Below are positions 35,157-43,646 of a stretch of DNA of 64,000 bases, piece by piece. A program made the translations under genes and the position numbers. The notes under the pieces are model-generated. The model was not told the origin of the DNA. It searched no databases and saw only the letters and a program-made list of their open reading frames with translations. Position 1 is the first letter of the stretch, and each line of letters opens with the position of its first letter. The stretch spans positions 930,001 through 994,000 of the forward strand of contig NZ_SZUA01000002.1 in NCBI RefSeq assembly GCF_005239095.1. Reading direction: 5' to 3'. This DNA is from Luteimonas gilva. GTDB taxonomy: Bacteria > Pseudomonadota > Gammaproteobacteria > Xanthomonadales > Xanthomonadaceae.

Positions 35157-35975
35157 TTAGGAAAAACCGGTTGGCCGGCGCTGCGCATCCAGTTCCACCG
35201 TCCAATCGGCGATTCCGGGCAAAGTCCGCCACGCCTGCCGGCTGACGCGTTCGAAATGCTGCACGAAGCGTTCCACCTGCGGCCGGGTCATCGCCGTGCG
35301 CGCGGGATCGGATCGCTGCAGGGACTGCTCCTGCTGCCAGCGCCATTCCGGCACGGCATCGAAGCCGGGGCCGCGCAGCCACAGCAAGCGATCGATCGCT
35401 TCCCAGATCGCGGGATAGTCGCGGCCCAACGCATCGTTGCAGTGCCGGCGCCAGAGGCCGTCCGCATCCTCGTCGCGTTCCAGCGCGTTGATCGGCTCGC
35501 CGAGCTCGGCCTCGGATTGCGGTGGCGTTCGCAGGAACCAGCCTTCGAACAGGACCAGGTCGGCGCCGAATGCCGTCGGCCATTGCGAACGCGGCGCGCG
35601 GTCGTCGGCGAGCTTGTCGAAACGCGGCAATGCGCAGGGCGCGCCGCGCCGCAGCGTCCGCAAGGTTTCGCGCGCGAGCGCGGGATCGTGCGTGCCCGGC
35701 GGCCCGCGCGTGGCCAGCAGCGGATGGATTTCGCGCGCCAAGCGCAGGCGCTGGTCGCGGGTCAGGTAGAAGTCGTCGATCGACGCGACGGCTACGCGCA
35801 GCCCCTGCGCGGCGGCCAACGCCGCGACCTGCGCGGCCAGCGTGGATTTGCCGCTGCCCTGCAGGCCCGCGATGGCGTACACGCGGCTGCCGTGGTCCAA
35901 GGCGTCGGCGAGCACGGCGGCCACGAACCCGGGCGGAAAGCCCTCCGGAACGGGCGGATGCAGGGACGCGGACAT
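35157..35975 (-). CDS. P-loop kinase, D-glycerate 3-kinase-like
   Basis: This 272-residue cytoplasmic protein has Walker A in [16 protein letters not shown], a [10 protein letters not shown] Walker-B-like segment and [11 protein letters not shown]. This pattern is found in the plant-type glycerate kinase/uridine-kinase-like family. Phosphorylation of D-glycerate is the most likely activity but is not proven. I chose the ATG at 35975; a TTG at 35993 would overlap the divergent pdxH start. TATTGT lies 6 nt before the ATG with no Shine-Dalgarno, suggesting leaderless expression from a promoter interleaved with that of pdxH. Confidence 0.83.
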   Translation of the reverse strand: MSASLHPPVPEGFPPGFVAAVLADALDHGSRVYAIAGLQGSGKSTLAAQVAALAAAQGLRVAVASIDDFYLTRDQRLRLAREIHPLLATRGPPGTHDPALARETLRTLRRGAPCALPRFDKLADDRAPRSQWPTAFGADLVLFEGWFLRTPPQSEAELGEPINALERDEDADGLWRRHCNDALGRDYPAIWEAIDRLLWLRGPGFDAVPEWRWQQEQSLQRSDPARTAMTRPQVERFVQHFERVSRQAWRTLPGIADWTVELDAQRRPTGFS

Positions 35976-35992
35976 CGCGCGACAATAGCGCA
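35976..35992. promoter_or_regulatory. Overlapping divergent -10 elements, kinase and pdxH
   Basis: Only 17 bp separate the two start codons. On the plus strand GACAAT (35981-35986) ends 6 nt before the pdxH ATG. On the minus strand TATTGT (35987-35982) ends 6 nt before the kinase ATG. The two hexamers share five bases, so the promoters, if real, would exclude each other. Confidence 0.55.
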
Positions 35993-36592
35993 ATGACCGA
36001 GCCCTACGCCGAAGCCCTCGCCACCTTCGACCGCCTGTTCGACGAAGCGGCCGCCGCGGGCGAGCCCGACCGCACCGCGATGGTGATCGCCACCGCGGGA
36101 TTGGACGGGCGTCCCGCCGCGCGCAACGTGTTGTTGAAAGCGCACGACGAGCGCGGCTTCGTCTTCTACACCCATTTGAACGGCCGCAAAGGCCGCGAAC
36201 TGCAAGCCAATCCGCGCGCCGCGCTGCTGTTCTACTGGCCGCGGGTGCGGGAAGGCGGCGTGCAGGTGCGGATCGAAGGCGCGGTGGAGATCGTCGGCGA
36301 TGCCGAAGCCGACGCTTATTTCGCCGGTCGTCCGCGCTTGAGCCAGCTCGGCGCGTGGGCGTCGAAGCAATCCGAGACCTTGGAGTCGCGCGAAGCCTTC
36401 GAACAGCGCTTGGCGCAGATCGAGAAGGAATTCGAAGGCCGCGACGTGCCGCGCCCGCCGCGATGGAGCGGGTTGCGGGTGAAGCCGGAGCGCATCGAGT
36501 TCTGGTACGCCGCGACTTATCGCTTGCACGAGCGGCATTTGTACGAGTGCGATTGCACGGGCAAGTGGAGCAAGCGGATGTTGTATCCCTGA
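35993..36592 (+). CDS. pdxH: Pyridoxamine/pyridoxine 5'-phosphate oxidase
   Basis: This 199-residue FMN enzyme oxidises PNP or PMP to pyridoxal 5'-phosphate. It shows [25 protein letters not shown], the central ALLFYWP, the SxQS-like segment [16 protein letters not shown] and the C-terminal dimerisation domain ending KWSKRMLYP. The length is typical of the family, though shorter than E. coli PdxH at the N-terminus. No Shine-Dalgarno was seen; GACAAT 6 nt upstream suggests a leaderless mRNA. An inverted repeat follows directly. Confidence 0.95.
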   Translation: MTEPYAEALATFDRLFDEAAAAGEPDRTAMVIATAGLDGRPAARNVLLKAHDERGFVFYTHLNGRKGRELQANPRAALLFYWPRVREGGVQVRIEGAVEIVGDAEADAYFAGRPRLSQLGAWASKQSETLESREAFEQRLAQIEKEFEGRDVPRPPRWSGLRVKPERIEFWYAATYRLHERHLYECDCTGKWSKRMLYP

Positions 36593-36595
36593 CCC

Positions 36596-36688
36596 TTTTT
36601 TTGTGGGAGCGGCTTTAGCCGCGAGCTCTTCAGTCAGATTGCTGCGACTGCAGGAAATAGCTCGCGGCTAAAGCCGCTCCCACAAAAA
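36596..36688. repeat. Inverted repeat, GTGGGAGCGGCTT family
   Basis: Arms at 36596-36628 and 36658-36688 carry TGTGGGAGCGGCTTTAGCC. It begins 4 bp after the pdxH stop and ends 40 bp before the next gene, one of the few tandem-gene positions for this family. Confidence 0.85.
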
Positions 36689-36727
36689 AGCGGGCCTTCG
36701 CAGTTCCGGGGCTGGCACAATGCGCCG

Positions 36728-37519
36728 ATGGGCCCGCAACGCATCGTCTGCTTGACCGAAGAACCGACCGAAACGCTGTATGCGCTCGGCGAGCAGCATC
36801 GCATCGTCGGCATCAGCGGCTTCACCGTGCGTCCGCCGGTCGCGCGCAAGGAAAAACCGAAGGTCAGCGCGTTCACCTCGGCCAAGATCGGCGAGATCCT
36901 GAAGCTGAAACCGGATTTCGTGATCGGTTTCTCCGACATCCAATCCGAGATCGCCGCCGAGTTGATCAAGCGCGGCGTCGAGGTGTGGATCAGCAACCAC
37001 CGCAGCGTCGACGGCATCGTCGACTACGTGCGCCGATTGGGCGCGCTGGTCGGCGCGGCCGAGCGGGCGAACGCCTACGCCGACGGATTGCGCCGCGGCC
37101 TCGACGCGATCGAACGCGAAGCGGCGTCGCTGCCGCGGCGGCCGAAAGTGTATTTCGAGGAATGGGACGATCCGCTGATCACCGGCATCCAATGGGTCGC
37201 CGAACTGGTCCGCATCGCCGGCGGCGACGACGTCTTCCCGGAATTGTCCGGCGAGCCGCTGGCCAAGCAGCGCATCCTGGCCGATCCGGCGGCGGTGATC
37301 CCGCGCGCGCCGGACATCATCCTCGGATCCTGGTGCGGCAAGCGCTTCCGCCCCGAAAAAGTCGCCGCACGGCCCGGCTGGGATGCGATTCCCGCGGTGC
37401 GCGACGGCCGACTGCACGAGATCAAGTCGCCGATCATCCTGCAGCCCGGGCCGGCGGCGCTGACCGACGGCGTGCGCGAGATCGCGCGCATCGTGCGCGC
37501 CTGGGCGGATCGCATTTAA
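36728..37519 (+). CDS. BtuF/TroA-fold binding-protein-like, no signal peptide
   Basis: This 263-residue protein has the helical-backbone binding-protein fold used for cobalamin, haem or metal chelates: RIVCLTEEPTETLYALG, two lobes joined near 115-135, VYFEEWDDPLITGIQWVAEL and the family-typical WDAIPAVRDGRLHEI. No export signal precedes it. The only nearby upstream ATG, at 36720, is out of frame. It might therefore act in the cytoplasm, or have lost its leader to the repeat just upstream. No ABC permease or ATPase gene is nearby. The ligand is unknown; cobalamin is the common annotation. Confidence 0.82.
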   Translation: MGPQRIVCLTEEPTETLYALGEQHRIVGISGFTVRPPVARKEKPKVSAFTSAKIGEILKLKPDFVIGFSDIQSEIAAELIKRGVEVWISNHRSVDGIVDYVRRLGALVGAAERANAYADGLRRGLDAIEREAASLPRRPKVYFEEWDDPLITGIQWVAELVRIAGGDDVFPELSGEPLAKQRILADPAAVIPRAPDIILGSWCGKRFRPEKVAARPGWDAIPAVRDGRLHEIKSPIILQPGPAALTDGVREIARIVRAWADRI

Positions 37520-37520
37520 G

Positions 37521-37640
37521 CCCCTCTCCCGTCGGGAGAGGGGTTGGGGCGAGGGTCCGGCGAAGCGACGCCGTTCGAATTGACGTCGTACCCCGAATCC
37601 TCATCCGCCCTTCGGGCACCTTCTCCCGATGGGAGAAGGA
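37521..37640. repeat. Composite inverted repeat, CTCTCCC...GGGAGAG family
   Basis: The left unit (37521-37570) contains CCCCTCTCCCGTCGGGAGAG. The right unit (about 37600-37640) contains CTTCTCCCGATGGGAGAAG in opposite orientation. The same two-unit architecture occurs at 46105-46272, with a single unit at 49258-49310. A TATGAT at 37645-37650 just beyond it could be the -10 of the next gene. Confidence 0.8.
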
Positions 37641-37680
37641 AAGCTATGATCGTTTTCGACCCGACCGGGAGGCGACCACC

Positions 37681-38076
37681 ATGAACCAAGCGGCGCAACA
37701 AGATTTGGGCAAACTCATCCTGCGCGTCGTGCTCGGCGCGCTGATCCTGCTGCACGGCATCGCCAAGCTGCGCTTCGGCCTGGATCCCATCGAAGGGATG
37801 CTGCAATCGCACGGTTTGCCGCATTTCCTCGCTTACGGCGCTTTGGTCGGCGAGGTGCTGGCGCCGTTGCTGCTGATCCTGGGCTGGTACGGCCGGGTCG
37901 GTGCGGCTCTGATCGCCGTGAACATGCTGTTCGCTTTCGTCTTGGCGCACACGGGCCAGTTGGGCCAGCTCAACGAGCAGGGCGGCTGGGCGTTGGAGCT
38001 GCAGGGCATGTTTCTCGCTTCGTCTCTGGCCTTGCTGCTGTTGGGGCCGGGCAAGTATTCGGTCAACCAACGCTGA
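37681..38076 (+). CDS. DoxX-family integral membrane protein
   Basis: This 131-residue protein has four transmembrane helices (about 12-30, 48-68, 75-95, 107-125). It carries the DoxX/SURF4-like opening LILRVVLGALILLHGIAKL and a mid-region GxLxAPLLLILGWYGR. DoxX proteins are linked to respiratory or thiosulfate-oxidising complexes and redox stress, but most are uncharacterised. GGGAGG about 8 nt before the ATG supports the start. The next gene follows after 8 bp, so they are probably co-transcribed. Confidence 0.86.
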   Translation: MNQAAQQDLGKLILRVVLGALILLHGIAKLRFGLDPIEGMLQSHGLPHFLAYGALVGEVLAPLLLILGWYGRVGAALIAVNMLFAFVLAHTGQLGQLNEQGGWALELQGMFLASSLALLLLGPGKYSVNQR

Positions 38077-38084
38077 GAAGACCC

Positions 38085-38582
38085 ATGCGGATCGCACCGT
38101 TCTTGTTGTTGCTGGCCGCGGGTGCGGCTTGGGCCCAGCAGCCGCCCGCCGATCCGGACGAAGCCAAGCGGGTCGTGTTGCGCTACACCCGGGCGTTGGA
38201 GGTCGATCCGCTGGCGGAAACCGCGCCCAGGGCGCGGCGCATGTTGATCGAATGGCTGGAAGGCACCCAGGACTACACCGTCGTGGTTTGCGACATCCTC
38301 GGGCCCATTCCTGCCGAGAAGCCGCCGCACAGCGCGGAGTTGCTGGTCCAGCAGATGTTCGGCAACGTCGCCTATCAGATCGAGCATCCCGGCGAGAAAA
38401 ACCGCGACCGCCTGCAGGTGGCCGGCGTGGAAAGCATGCTGAAATCCTATTCCGCGATCCTGGCCGAGGACGACAAGGCGCGCATTCCGTATCTCGACGG
38501 ACTGCTCGCGGAGAAGAAGCAAGGCAGGCTCGCGCAGCACATGGCGCCGATCATCGCTAAGGGCTGCGCCGGCAAGAAATAG
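38085..38582 (+). CDS. Secreted protein of unknown function
   Basis: The 165-residue product has a signal peptide ending near residue 18 (AAGAAWAQ) and a largely helical mature part. I recognise no catalytic motif. One internal Cys (VVVCDILG) and one near the end (AKGCAGKK) could form a disulphide. It starts 8 bp after the DoxX gene and probably shares its transcript. It ends 12 bp from the convergent lipoprotein gene without a repeat between them. Confidence 0.75.
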   Translation: MRIAPFLLLLAAGAAWAQQPPADPDEAKRVVLRYTRALEVDPLAETAPRARRMLIEWLEGTQDYTVVVCDILGPIPAEKPPHSAELLVQQMFGNVAYQIEHPGEKNRDRLQVAGVESMLKSYSAILAEDDKARIPYLDGLLAEKKQGRLAQHMAPIIAKGCAGKK

Positions 38583-38594
38583 GCGGAGCGGTTT

Positions 38595-39071
38595 TCAGCG
38601 CGGATAGAACTCGCGGCTGAACCGCAGCTTGGCCGTTGCATTGCCCTCGATCGCGACGTCGACCTCGAAACGGAGCGTTTCAGGCAACGAAGTGTCGACG
38701 GTGCCGACGTAATCGAGCAGGTCGCTGGTCCGCAATTCGCGCATTTCGATGTTGCGCTTGTCGCCGGTCAATCCAGTAACGGTGGCAGTCACTCGCGCCG
38801 GGACGGCGGATTCGGCGCCGCCGCTGCCTTTGCGCACCGCCACCAACAGCAGCACGGTCTTGTCGTTGCGCGCGATGCCGTACTGGCGCGCGACGGCCTC
38901 GTTCAAAGCCGAGGTCTGCACGGCATTGGCGCGGGCGATGGCATCGCCGACGGTTTCGACCGCTTCGCCGCCGGCGGGCGCGGATGCCGGCACGGGCGAC
39001 GGCGCTTGACCGCCGCAAGCCGACAGAGCGAGGAACGCGGCCAAACAAGCGCAACGGATAAGCTGGTTCAT
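38595..39071 (-). CDS. DUF4426-like lipoprotein
   Basis: This 158-residue predicted lipoprotein has lipobox LSAC at about 16-19. A Pro/Ala linker leads to one small beta-rich domain with ALNEAVARQYGIARNDKTVLLLVAVRK and ATVTGLTGDKRNIEMREL. This fits DUF4426, a family often found next to proC/yggS in gammaproteobacteria. The function is unknown. GAGGA before the ATG supports the start. It lies 10 bp downstream of proC, completing a yggS-proC-lipoprotein operon. Confidence 0.82.
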   Translation of the reverse strand: MNQLIRCACLAAFLALSACGGQAPSPVPASAPAGGEAVETVGDAIARANAVQTSALNEAVARQYGIARNDKTVLLLVAVRKGSGGAESAVPARVTATVTGLTGDKRNIEMRELRTSDLLDYVGTVDTSLPETLRFEVDVAIEGNATAKLRFSREFYPR

Positions 39072-39081
39072 CGTCGCGTCC

Positions 39082-39918
39082 TCAATCGTTCGCCGCCGAC
39101 AATTGCCGGCCGCGCTCGGTGGCGTTGGCGATCGCTTGGGCGACCAGTTCGCGGAAACCGCCGGCTTCGAAAGTCTCGACCGCGGCCTGCGTCGTGCCGC
39201 CGGGCGAAGTGACGCGGCGGCGCAATTCGGCCGGAGGTTCGTCCGATTCGGTCAGCATGCGCGCCGCGCCCAGCACGGTCTGCAGCACCAGCGCGCGCGC
39301 CGCGTCGTCCGGCAGGCCTTGCGTGCGGGCGGCGGCTTCCATCGCCTCGGCGAGCAGGAACACGTAAGCCGGGCCGCTGCCCGACACCGCGGTCACCGCG
39401 TCCATCTTCGCTTCGTCTTCGATCCACACCGTTTTGCCGGCGGAAGACAACAAGGATTCGGCCGCGGCGCGTCCGTCCGCATCGACCTGCGCGTTGGCGA
39501 ACAAACCGGTGACGCCCGCGCCGAGCAAAGCCGGCGTGTTCGGCATGCAGCGCACCACGCCCACGCCGCCGCCCAGCCAGCGTTCCAGTTGTTCGGCAGT
39601 GATGCCCGCGGCGATCGACACCGCCAGCGGGCGGATCGCTCGCGCATGCCCGGCCAGGCTCTCGCAGACCGTGCGCATCACTTGCGGTTTGACCGCGAAC
39701 ACCCAGATGCCGGTATCCGGCACCGCAGCGATGGCGTCGCCGAAAACGGATACGCCGAAGTCGCGCGCCAGCGTATCGCGCAATTCGGCGACCGGTTCGG
39801 CCACGCGGATCGCGGAAGCGGGCGTGCCGGCGGCGATCAGGCCGCCGATCAGGCTGCGCGCCATGTTGCCGCCGCCGATGAAAACGATCGCTTGCTGGGC
39901 ACCGACGTTCGACATCAT
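39082..39918 (-). CDS. proC: Pyrroline-5-carboxylate reductase
   Basis: This 278-residue enzyme reduces P5C to L-proline with NAD(P)H. The Rossmann motif is FIGGGNMARSLIGGL. Further landmarks are AVKPQVM, MPNTPALLGAG, the substrate loop AVSGSGPAYVF and the signature SPGGTTQAAVETFEAGGF. The ATG at 39918 overlaps the yggS stop as ATGA, which fixes the start one codon ahead of a second ATG. It is translationally coupled to yggS. Confidence 0.95.
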   Translation of the reverse strand: MMSNVGAQQAIVFIGGGNMARSLIGGLIAAGTPASAIRVAEPVAELRDTLARDFGVSVFGDAIAAVPDTGIWVFAVKPQVMRTVCESLAGHARAIRPLAVSIAAGITAEQLERWLGGGVGVVRCMPNTPALLGAGVTGLFANAQVDADGRAAAESLLSSAGKTVWIEDEAKMDAVTAVSGSGPAYVFLLAEAMEAAARTQGLPDDAARALVLQTVLGAARMLTESDEPPAELRRRVTSPGGTTQAAVETFEAGGFRELVAQAIANATERGRQLSAAND

Positions 39919-40601
39919 CGCTCCGTTTTTTTCGGCCGGCTTCCGAACAGCGCCGTGCCCACGCGCACCATCGTCGCACCTTCCTCGATCGCGAGGGGGT
40001 AATCCTCGCTCATGCCCATCGACAGCGTGTCGGCTTGCGGAAAGCGCGCGGCCGTTTCGTCGAACAGCGCCTTCATCCGGCGGAAGGCGTCGCGACGGCG
40101 TTCCGAATCCGGAACCGGGGCGGGGATGGCCATCAACCCGCGCAGAAGCAGGCGCGGCTGCGCAGCGACGGCGGCGGCGAGAGCGGGCACCTGATCCGGC
40201 GCGCAACCTTGCTTGCTGGCCTCGTCGTCGATGTTCACTTGGATCAGCACGTTCAGCGCAGGACGTCCGTCCGGACGGGCCCGGGCCAGCAGCGGTACGA
40301 GTTTCTCACGGTCCACGGTCTGCACCCAATCGAAAGCCTCCGCGGCGAGCGCGGCTTTGTTGGATTGCAGGTGGCCGATGAGATGCCATTCCAGGCCGAG
40401 CGCATTCAGATTCCGCCGCTTGGCGACGGCCTCCTGCACGTAGTTTTCGCCGAACGCGCGCTGGCCGGCGGCGGCCAGTTCTGCGACGGCGGTCTCAGGC
40501 TGCGTCTTGCTGACCGCGAGCAGCCGCGGCGTTGGCCGATCCGCGCTTCGCGCCGCGTTTTCAAGTCTTTGCAGGACTTCGTGCAAGGCGTCCGACAGCA
40601 C
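39915..40601 (-). CDS. yggS: YggS/PLPBP-family PLP homeostasis protein
   Basis: This is a 228-residue single-domain PLP-binding TIM barrel without known enzymatic activity that buffers free PLP. The PLP lysine is in LLAVSKTQP, followed by FGENYVQEA, WHLIGHLQSNK, VNIDDEASKQG and the phosphate site LSMGMSEDYPLAIEEGATMVRVG. No ATG is suitable; GTG at 40601 gives the usual family length. It is divergent from pilT (130 bp apart), the common gammaproteobacterial arrangement. Confidence 0.9.
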   Translation of the reverse strand: MLSDALHEVLQRLENAARSADRPTPRLLAVSKTQPETAVAELAAAGQRAFGENYVQEAVAKRRNLNALGLEWHLIGHLQSNKAALAAEAFDWVQTVDREKLVPLLARARPDGRPALNVLIQVNIDDEASKQGCAPDQVPALAAAVAAQPRLLLRGLMAIPAPVPDSERRRDAFRRMKALFDETAARFPQADTLSMGMSEDYPLAIEEGATMVRVGTALFGSRPKKTER

Positions 40602-40627
40602 GTTGGGGTATCCGTCTGAAATTCCGG

Positions 40628-40654
40628 TTGACGGCCGGATTTGAGCGCTATACT
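40628..40654 (+). promoter_or_regulatory. Sigma-70-like promoter of pilT
   Basis: TTGACG (40628-40633) and TATACT (40649-40654) are both close to consensus but only 15 bp apart. They would start transcription near 40661, about 70 nt before the pilT ATG. Confidence 0.5.
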
Positions 40655-40731
40655 GCCTGCGGGGACACCATCCGTTCCAGTCGCGGACGATCGCGGCCGG
40701 GGCCTCATCACGCCGCTCGGGGAAGCTGCGC

Positions 40732-41769
40732 ATGGATATCGCTGAACTGCTGGCCTTTTCGGTCAAGAACAAAGCCTCCGACTTGCACCTGTCGGCGGGC
40801 CTGCCGCCGATGATCCGCGTGGACGGCGACGTGCGCCGGATCAACATTCCCGCGCTCGACCACAAGCAAGTGCATGCGCTGGTCTACGACATCATGTCGG
40901 ACAAGCAGCGCCGCGACTACGAAGAATTCCTCGAAGTCGACTTCTCGTTCGAGATCCCGAGCCTGGCGCGCTTCCGCGTCAACGCCTTCAACCAGAACCG
41001 CGGCGCCGGCGCGGTGTTCCGCACCATTCCTTCCGAAGTGCTGACGCTCGAAGACTTGGGCTGCCCGCGCATCTTCAAGGAGCTGATCGACCAGCCGCAG
41101 GGCCTGATCCTGGTGACCGGGCCGACCGGTTCGGGCAAGTCGACCACGCTGGCGGCGATGCTCGACCACATCAACAAGAACGAATACGGCCACATCCTCT
41201 CGGTCGAAGACCCGATCGAATTCGTGCACACCTCGCAGAAGTGCCTGATCAACCAGCGCGAAGTGCACCGCGACACGCACGGCTTCAACGAAGCGCTGAG
41301 GTCGGCGCTGCGCGAAGACCCGGACTACATCCTGGTCGGCGAAATGCGCGACATCGAAACCATCCGCCTGGCGCTGACCGCCGCGGAAACCGGCCACTTG
41401 GTGTTCGCCACCCTGCACACCAGCTCGGCGGCCAAGACCATCGACCGCATCATCGACGTGTTCCCCGCCGGCGAGAAGCCGATGGTGCGCTCGATGCTGT
41501 CCGAATCGCTGCGCGCGGTGATCTCGCAGGCGCTGCTGAAGAAGACCGGCGGCGGCCGCACCGCGGCTTGGGAAATCATGGTCGGCATCCCCGCCATCCG
41601 CAACCTGATCCGCGAGGACAAGGTCGCGCAGATGTACTCGGCGATCCAGACCGGCCAGCAGTACGGAATGATGACGCTCGACCAGCACCTGCAGGATCTG
41701 GTCAAGCGCGGCATGGTCACGCGCCACCAGGCGAAGGACTACGCCAAGGACAAGCGGTTGTTCGAATGA
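40732..41769 (+). CDS. pilT: Type IV pilus retraction ATPase PilT
   Basis: This 345-residue hexameric ATPase drives pilus depolymerisation and twitching motility from the inner-membrane base of the machine. It shows the N-terminal domain ASDLHLSAGLPPMIRVDG, Walker A GPTGSGKST (130-138), the Asp and His boxes (LSVEDPIEF, ATLHTSSAAKTI), Walker B (YILVGEMRDIET) and the AIRNLIRE region of the C-terminus. GGGGAAG before the ATG is a good Shine-Dalgarno. pilU follows after 54 bp. Confidence 0.97.
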   Translation: MDIAELLAFSVKNKASDLHLSAGLPPMIRVDGDVRRINIPALDHKQVHALVYDIMSDKQRRDYEEFLEVDFSFEIPSLARFRVNAFNQNRGAGAVFRTIPSEVLTLEDLGCPRIFKELIDQPQGLILVTGPTGSGKSTTLAAMLDHINKNEYGHILSVEDPIEFVHTSQKCLINQREVHRDTHGFNEALRSALREDPDYILVGEMRDIETIRLALTAAETGHLVFATLHTSSAAKTIDRIIDVFPAGEKPMVRSMLSESLRAVISQALLKKTGGGRTAAWEIMVGIPAIRNLIREDKVAQMYSAIQTGQQYGMMTLDQHLQDLVKRGMVTRHQAKDYAKDKRLFE

Positions 41770-41823
41770 TTTTCGCGCCGTCCTCGCCCTGCGCGGACCG
41801 CGAAGTAAGGACCGGGAGACCTT

Positions 41824-42954
41824 ATGAGCACCATCGATTTCACTTCGTTCCTCAAGCTGATGGCGCACCAGAAGGCGTCGGACTTGTTCATCACCGCCGG
41901 CATGCCGCCGTCGATGAAGGTCAACGGCAAGATTTCGCCGATCACCCAGAACGCGCTCACCCCGCAGCAGAGCCGCGACCTGGTGCTGAACGTGATGTCG
42001 CCGCCGCAGCGCGAAGAGTTCGAAAAGACCCATGAGTGCAACTTCGCGATCGGCCTGAGCGGCGTGGGCCGCTTCCGCGTCAGCTGCTTCTACCAGCGCA
42101 ACCAGGTGGGCATGGTGCTGCGCCGGATCGAGACCAAGATCCCGACGGTGGAAGAGTTGAATCTGCCGCCGATCATCAAGACCCTGGCGATGACCAAGCG
42201 CGGCATCATCATCTTCGTCGGCGCCACCGGCACCGGCAAGACGACCTCGCTCGCCGCGATGATCGGCTACCGCAACCAGAACTCGACCGGCCACATCATC
42301 ACCATCGAAGACCCGATCGAATTCGTGCACAAGCACGAAGGCTGCATCATCACCCAGCGCGAAGTCGGCATCGACACCGACAACTGGGAGAACGCGCTGA
42401 AGAACACGCTGCGCCAGGCGCCGGACGTGATCATGATCGGCGAGGTGCGCACCCGCGAAGGCATGGACCACGCCATCGCCTTCGCCGAAACCGGCCACCT
42501 GGTGCTGTGCACGCTGCACGCGAACAACGCCAACCAGGCGATGGACCGCATGATCAACTTCTTCCCGGAAGACCGCCGCAGCCAGTTGTTGATGGACCTG
42601 TCGCTGAACCTGAAGGGCGTGGTCGCGCAGCAGCTGCTGCCGACGGTGGACGGCAAGGCCCGGCGCGTGGCGATGGAGATCCTGCTCGGCACGCCGCTGG
42701 TGCAGGACTACATCCGCGACGGCGAGATCCACAAGCTGAAGGAAGTGATGAAGGAATCCACCAACCTGGGCATGAAGACCTTCGACCAAAGCCTGTTCGA
42801 GCTTTACCAGGCCGGCGAGATCAGCTACGAAGACGCGCTGCGCTACGCCGATTCGGCCAACGAAGTGCGGCTGAAGATCAAGCTGGCTCAGGGCGGCGAT
42901 GCGCACACGCTGGCGCAGGGGCTGGACGGGGTGGAAGTCGCCGAAGTGCGTTGA
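41824..42954 (+). CDS. pilU: Type IV pilus retraction ATPase PilU
   Basis: This 376-residue PilT paralogue assists PilT-dependent retraction under load. It has Walker A GATGTGKT (133-140), ITIEDPIEFVHKHEG, VIMIGEVRTREGMDHA and the LHANNANQAMDRMINFFP His box. The C-terminal region includes DYIRDGEIHKLKEVMKES. Opening with FTSFLKLMAHQKASDLFITAG, it shares the fold but not the exact motifs of PilT, which supports the PilU call. It ends at a strong terminator. Confidence 0.96.
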   Translation: MSTIDFTSFLKLMAHQKASDLFITAGMPPSMKVNGKISPITQNALTPQQSRDLVLNVMSPPQREEFEKTHECNFAIGLSGVGRFRVSCFYQRNQVGMVLRRIETKIPTVEELNLPPIIKTLAMTKRGIIIFVGATGTGKTTSLAAMIGYRNQNSTGHIITIEDPIEFVHKHEGCIITQREVGIDTDNWENALKNTLRQAPDVIMIGEVRTREGMDHAIAFAETGHLVLCTLHANNANQAMDRMINFFPEDRRSQLLMDLSLNLKGVVAQQLLPTVDGKARRVAMEILLGTPLVQDYIRDGEIHKLKEVMKESTNLGMKTFDQSLFELYQAGEISYEDALRYADSANEVRLKIKLAQGGDAHTLAQGLDGVEVAEVR

Positions 42955-42976
42955 GATGCCTGCGCGCGATGCGAAG

Positions 42977-43001
42977 AAGCCGGGCCCGCCCCGGCTTTTT
43001 T
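42977..43001 (+). terminator. Rho-independent terminator of pilTU
   Basis: An 8-bp stem AAGCCGGG/CCCGGCTT with a 5-nt loop runs into six T residues (42996-43001), starting 22 bp after the pilU stop. Confidence 0.9.
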
Positions 43002-43075
43002 GTGCCCGGGATACGCATTATTTTAACGATCCGGCCGGCATAGTCCCCGGCCATCGCCGCCGAAGAGGGAACTTC

Positions 43076-43531
43076 ATGGAAATCGCTGACCGCCGCATCG
43101 CCACGTTCCATTTCACGCTGTTCGACCAGGACGGCAGGCAGCTGACCACGACGCGCGGTCAGGACCCCGCGGTCCACATGCACGGCACGGGCGGAATCGT
43201 GCCCGGGCTGGAGAAGGCGCTGGCGGGCAAGCAGGCCGGCGACCAGTTCGAGGTGAGCGTGCCGCCGGAGCAGGGCTTCGGCGCGCACCATCCGGAATTG
43301 GTGCAGACCCTGCCGCGTTCGATGTTCAACAGCGCACGCGCGCCCGAAGTGGGCGAGAAGCTGCTGGCGCAAACCGCGCGCGGACCGCTGGACGTGGTGG
43401 TCACCGGCGTCGACGGCGACACGATCACCGTGGACGGCAATCATCCGCTGGCCGGCAAGACCTTCAAGATCGACGTGGAAGTGGTCGACGTGCGCGTCGC
43501 CACGCCGCAGGAACTGCAGTTCGGCGTCTGA
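43076..43531 (+). CDS. SlyD-like FKBP-type peptidyl-prolyl isomerase
   Basis: This 151-residue protein has the SlyD layout: an FKBP strand start (ATFHFTLFDQDG), GGIVPGLEKALAG, an inserted IF domain (about 68-120, VPPEQGFGAHHPELVQTLP) and GNHPLAGKTFKIDVEVVDVR. It isomerises prolyl bonds and chaperones folding. The His-rich metal-binding tail of E. coli SlyD is missing. GAGGGA before the ATG supports the start. It is the only gene between the pilTU terminator and an inverted repeat. Confidence 0.9.
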   Translation: MEIADRRIATFHFTLFDQDGRQLTTTRGQDPAVHMHGTGGIVPGLEKALAGKQAGDQFEVSVPPEQGFGAHHPELVQTLPRSMFNSARAPEVGEKLLAQTARGPLDVVVTGVDGDTITVDGNHPLAGKTFKIDVEVVDVRVATPQELQFGV

Positions 43532-43540
43532 CGTTGCGCT

Positions 43541-43628
43541 CTTGTGGGAGCGGTTTTTAGCCGCGAATTTTTGCCGCGCTTCGCAGCAGCCCGAAGGAAG
43601 AGCTCGCGGCTGAAGCCGCTCCCACAAA
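43541..43628. repeat. Inverted repeat, GTGGGAGCGG family, diverged left arm
   Basis: The left arm (43541-43567) reads TTGTGGGAGCGGTTTTTAGC and the right arm (43600-43628) is the complement of the standard TGTGGGAGCGGCTTCAGCC. It lies between convergent FKBP and tag stops. The left arm shows more decay than other copies. Confidence 0.8.
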
Positions 43629-43646
43629 AGCCAGCACCTCAAGCGG

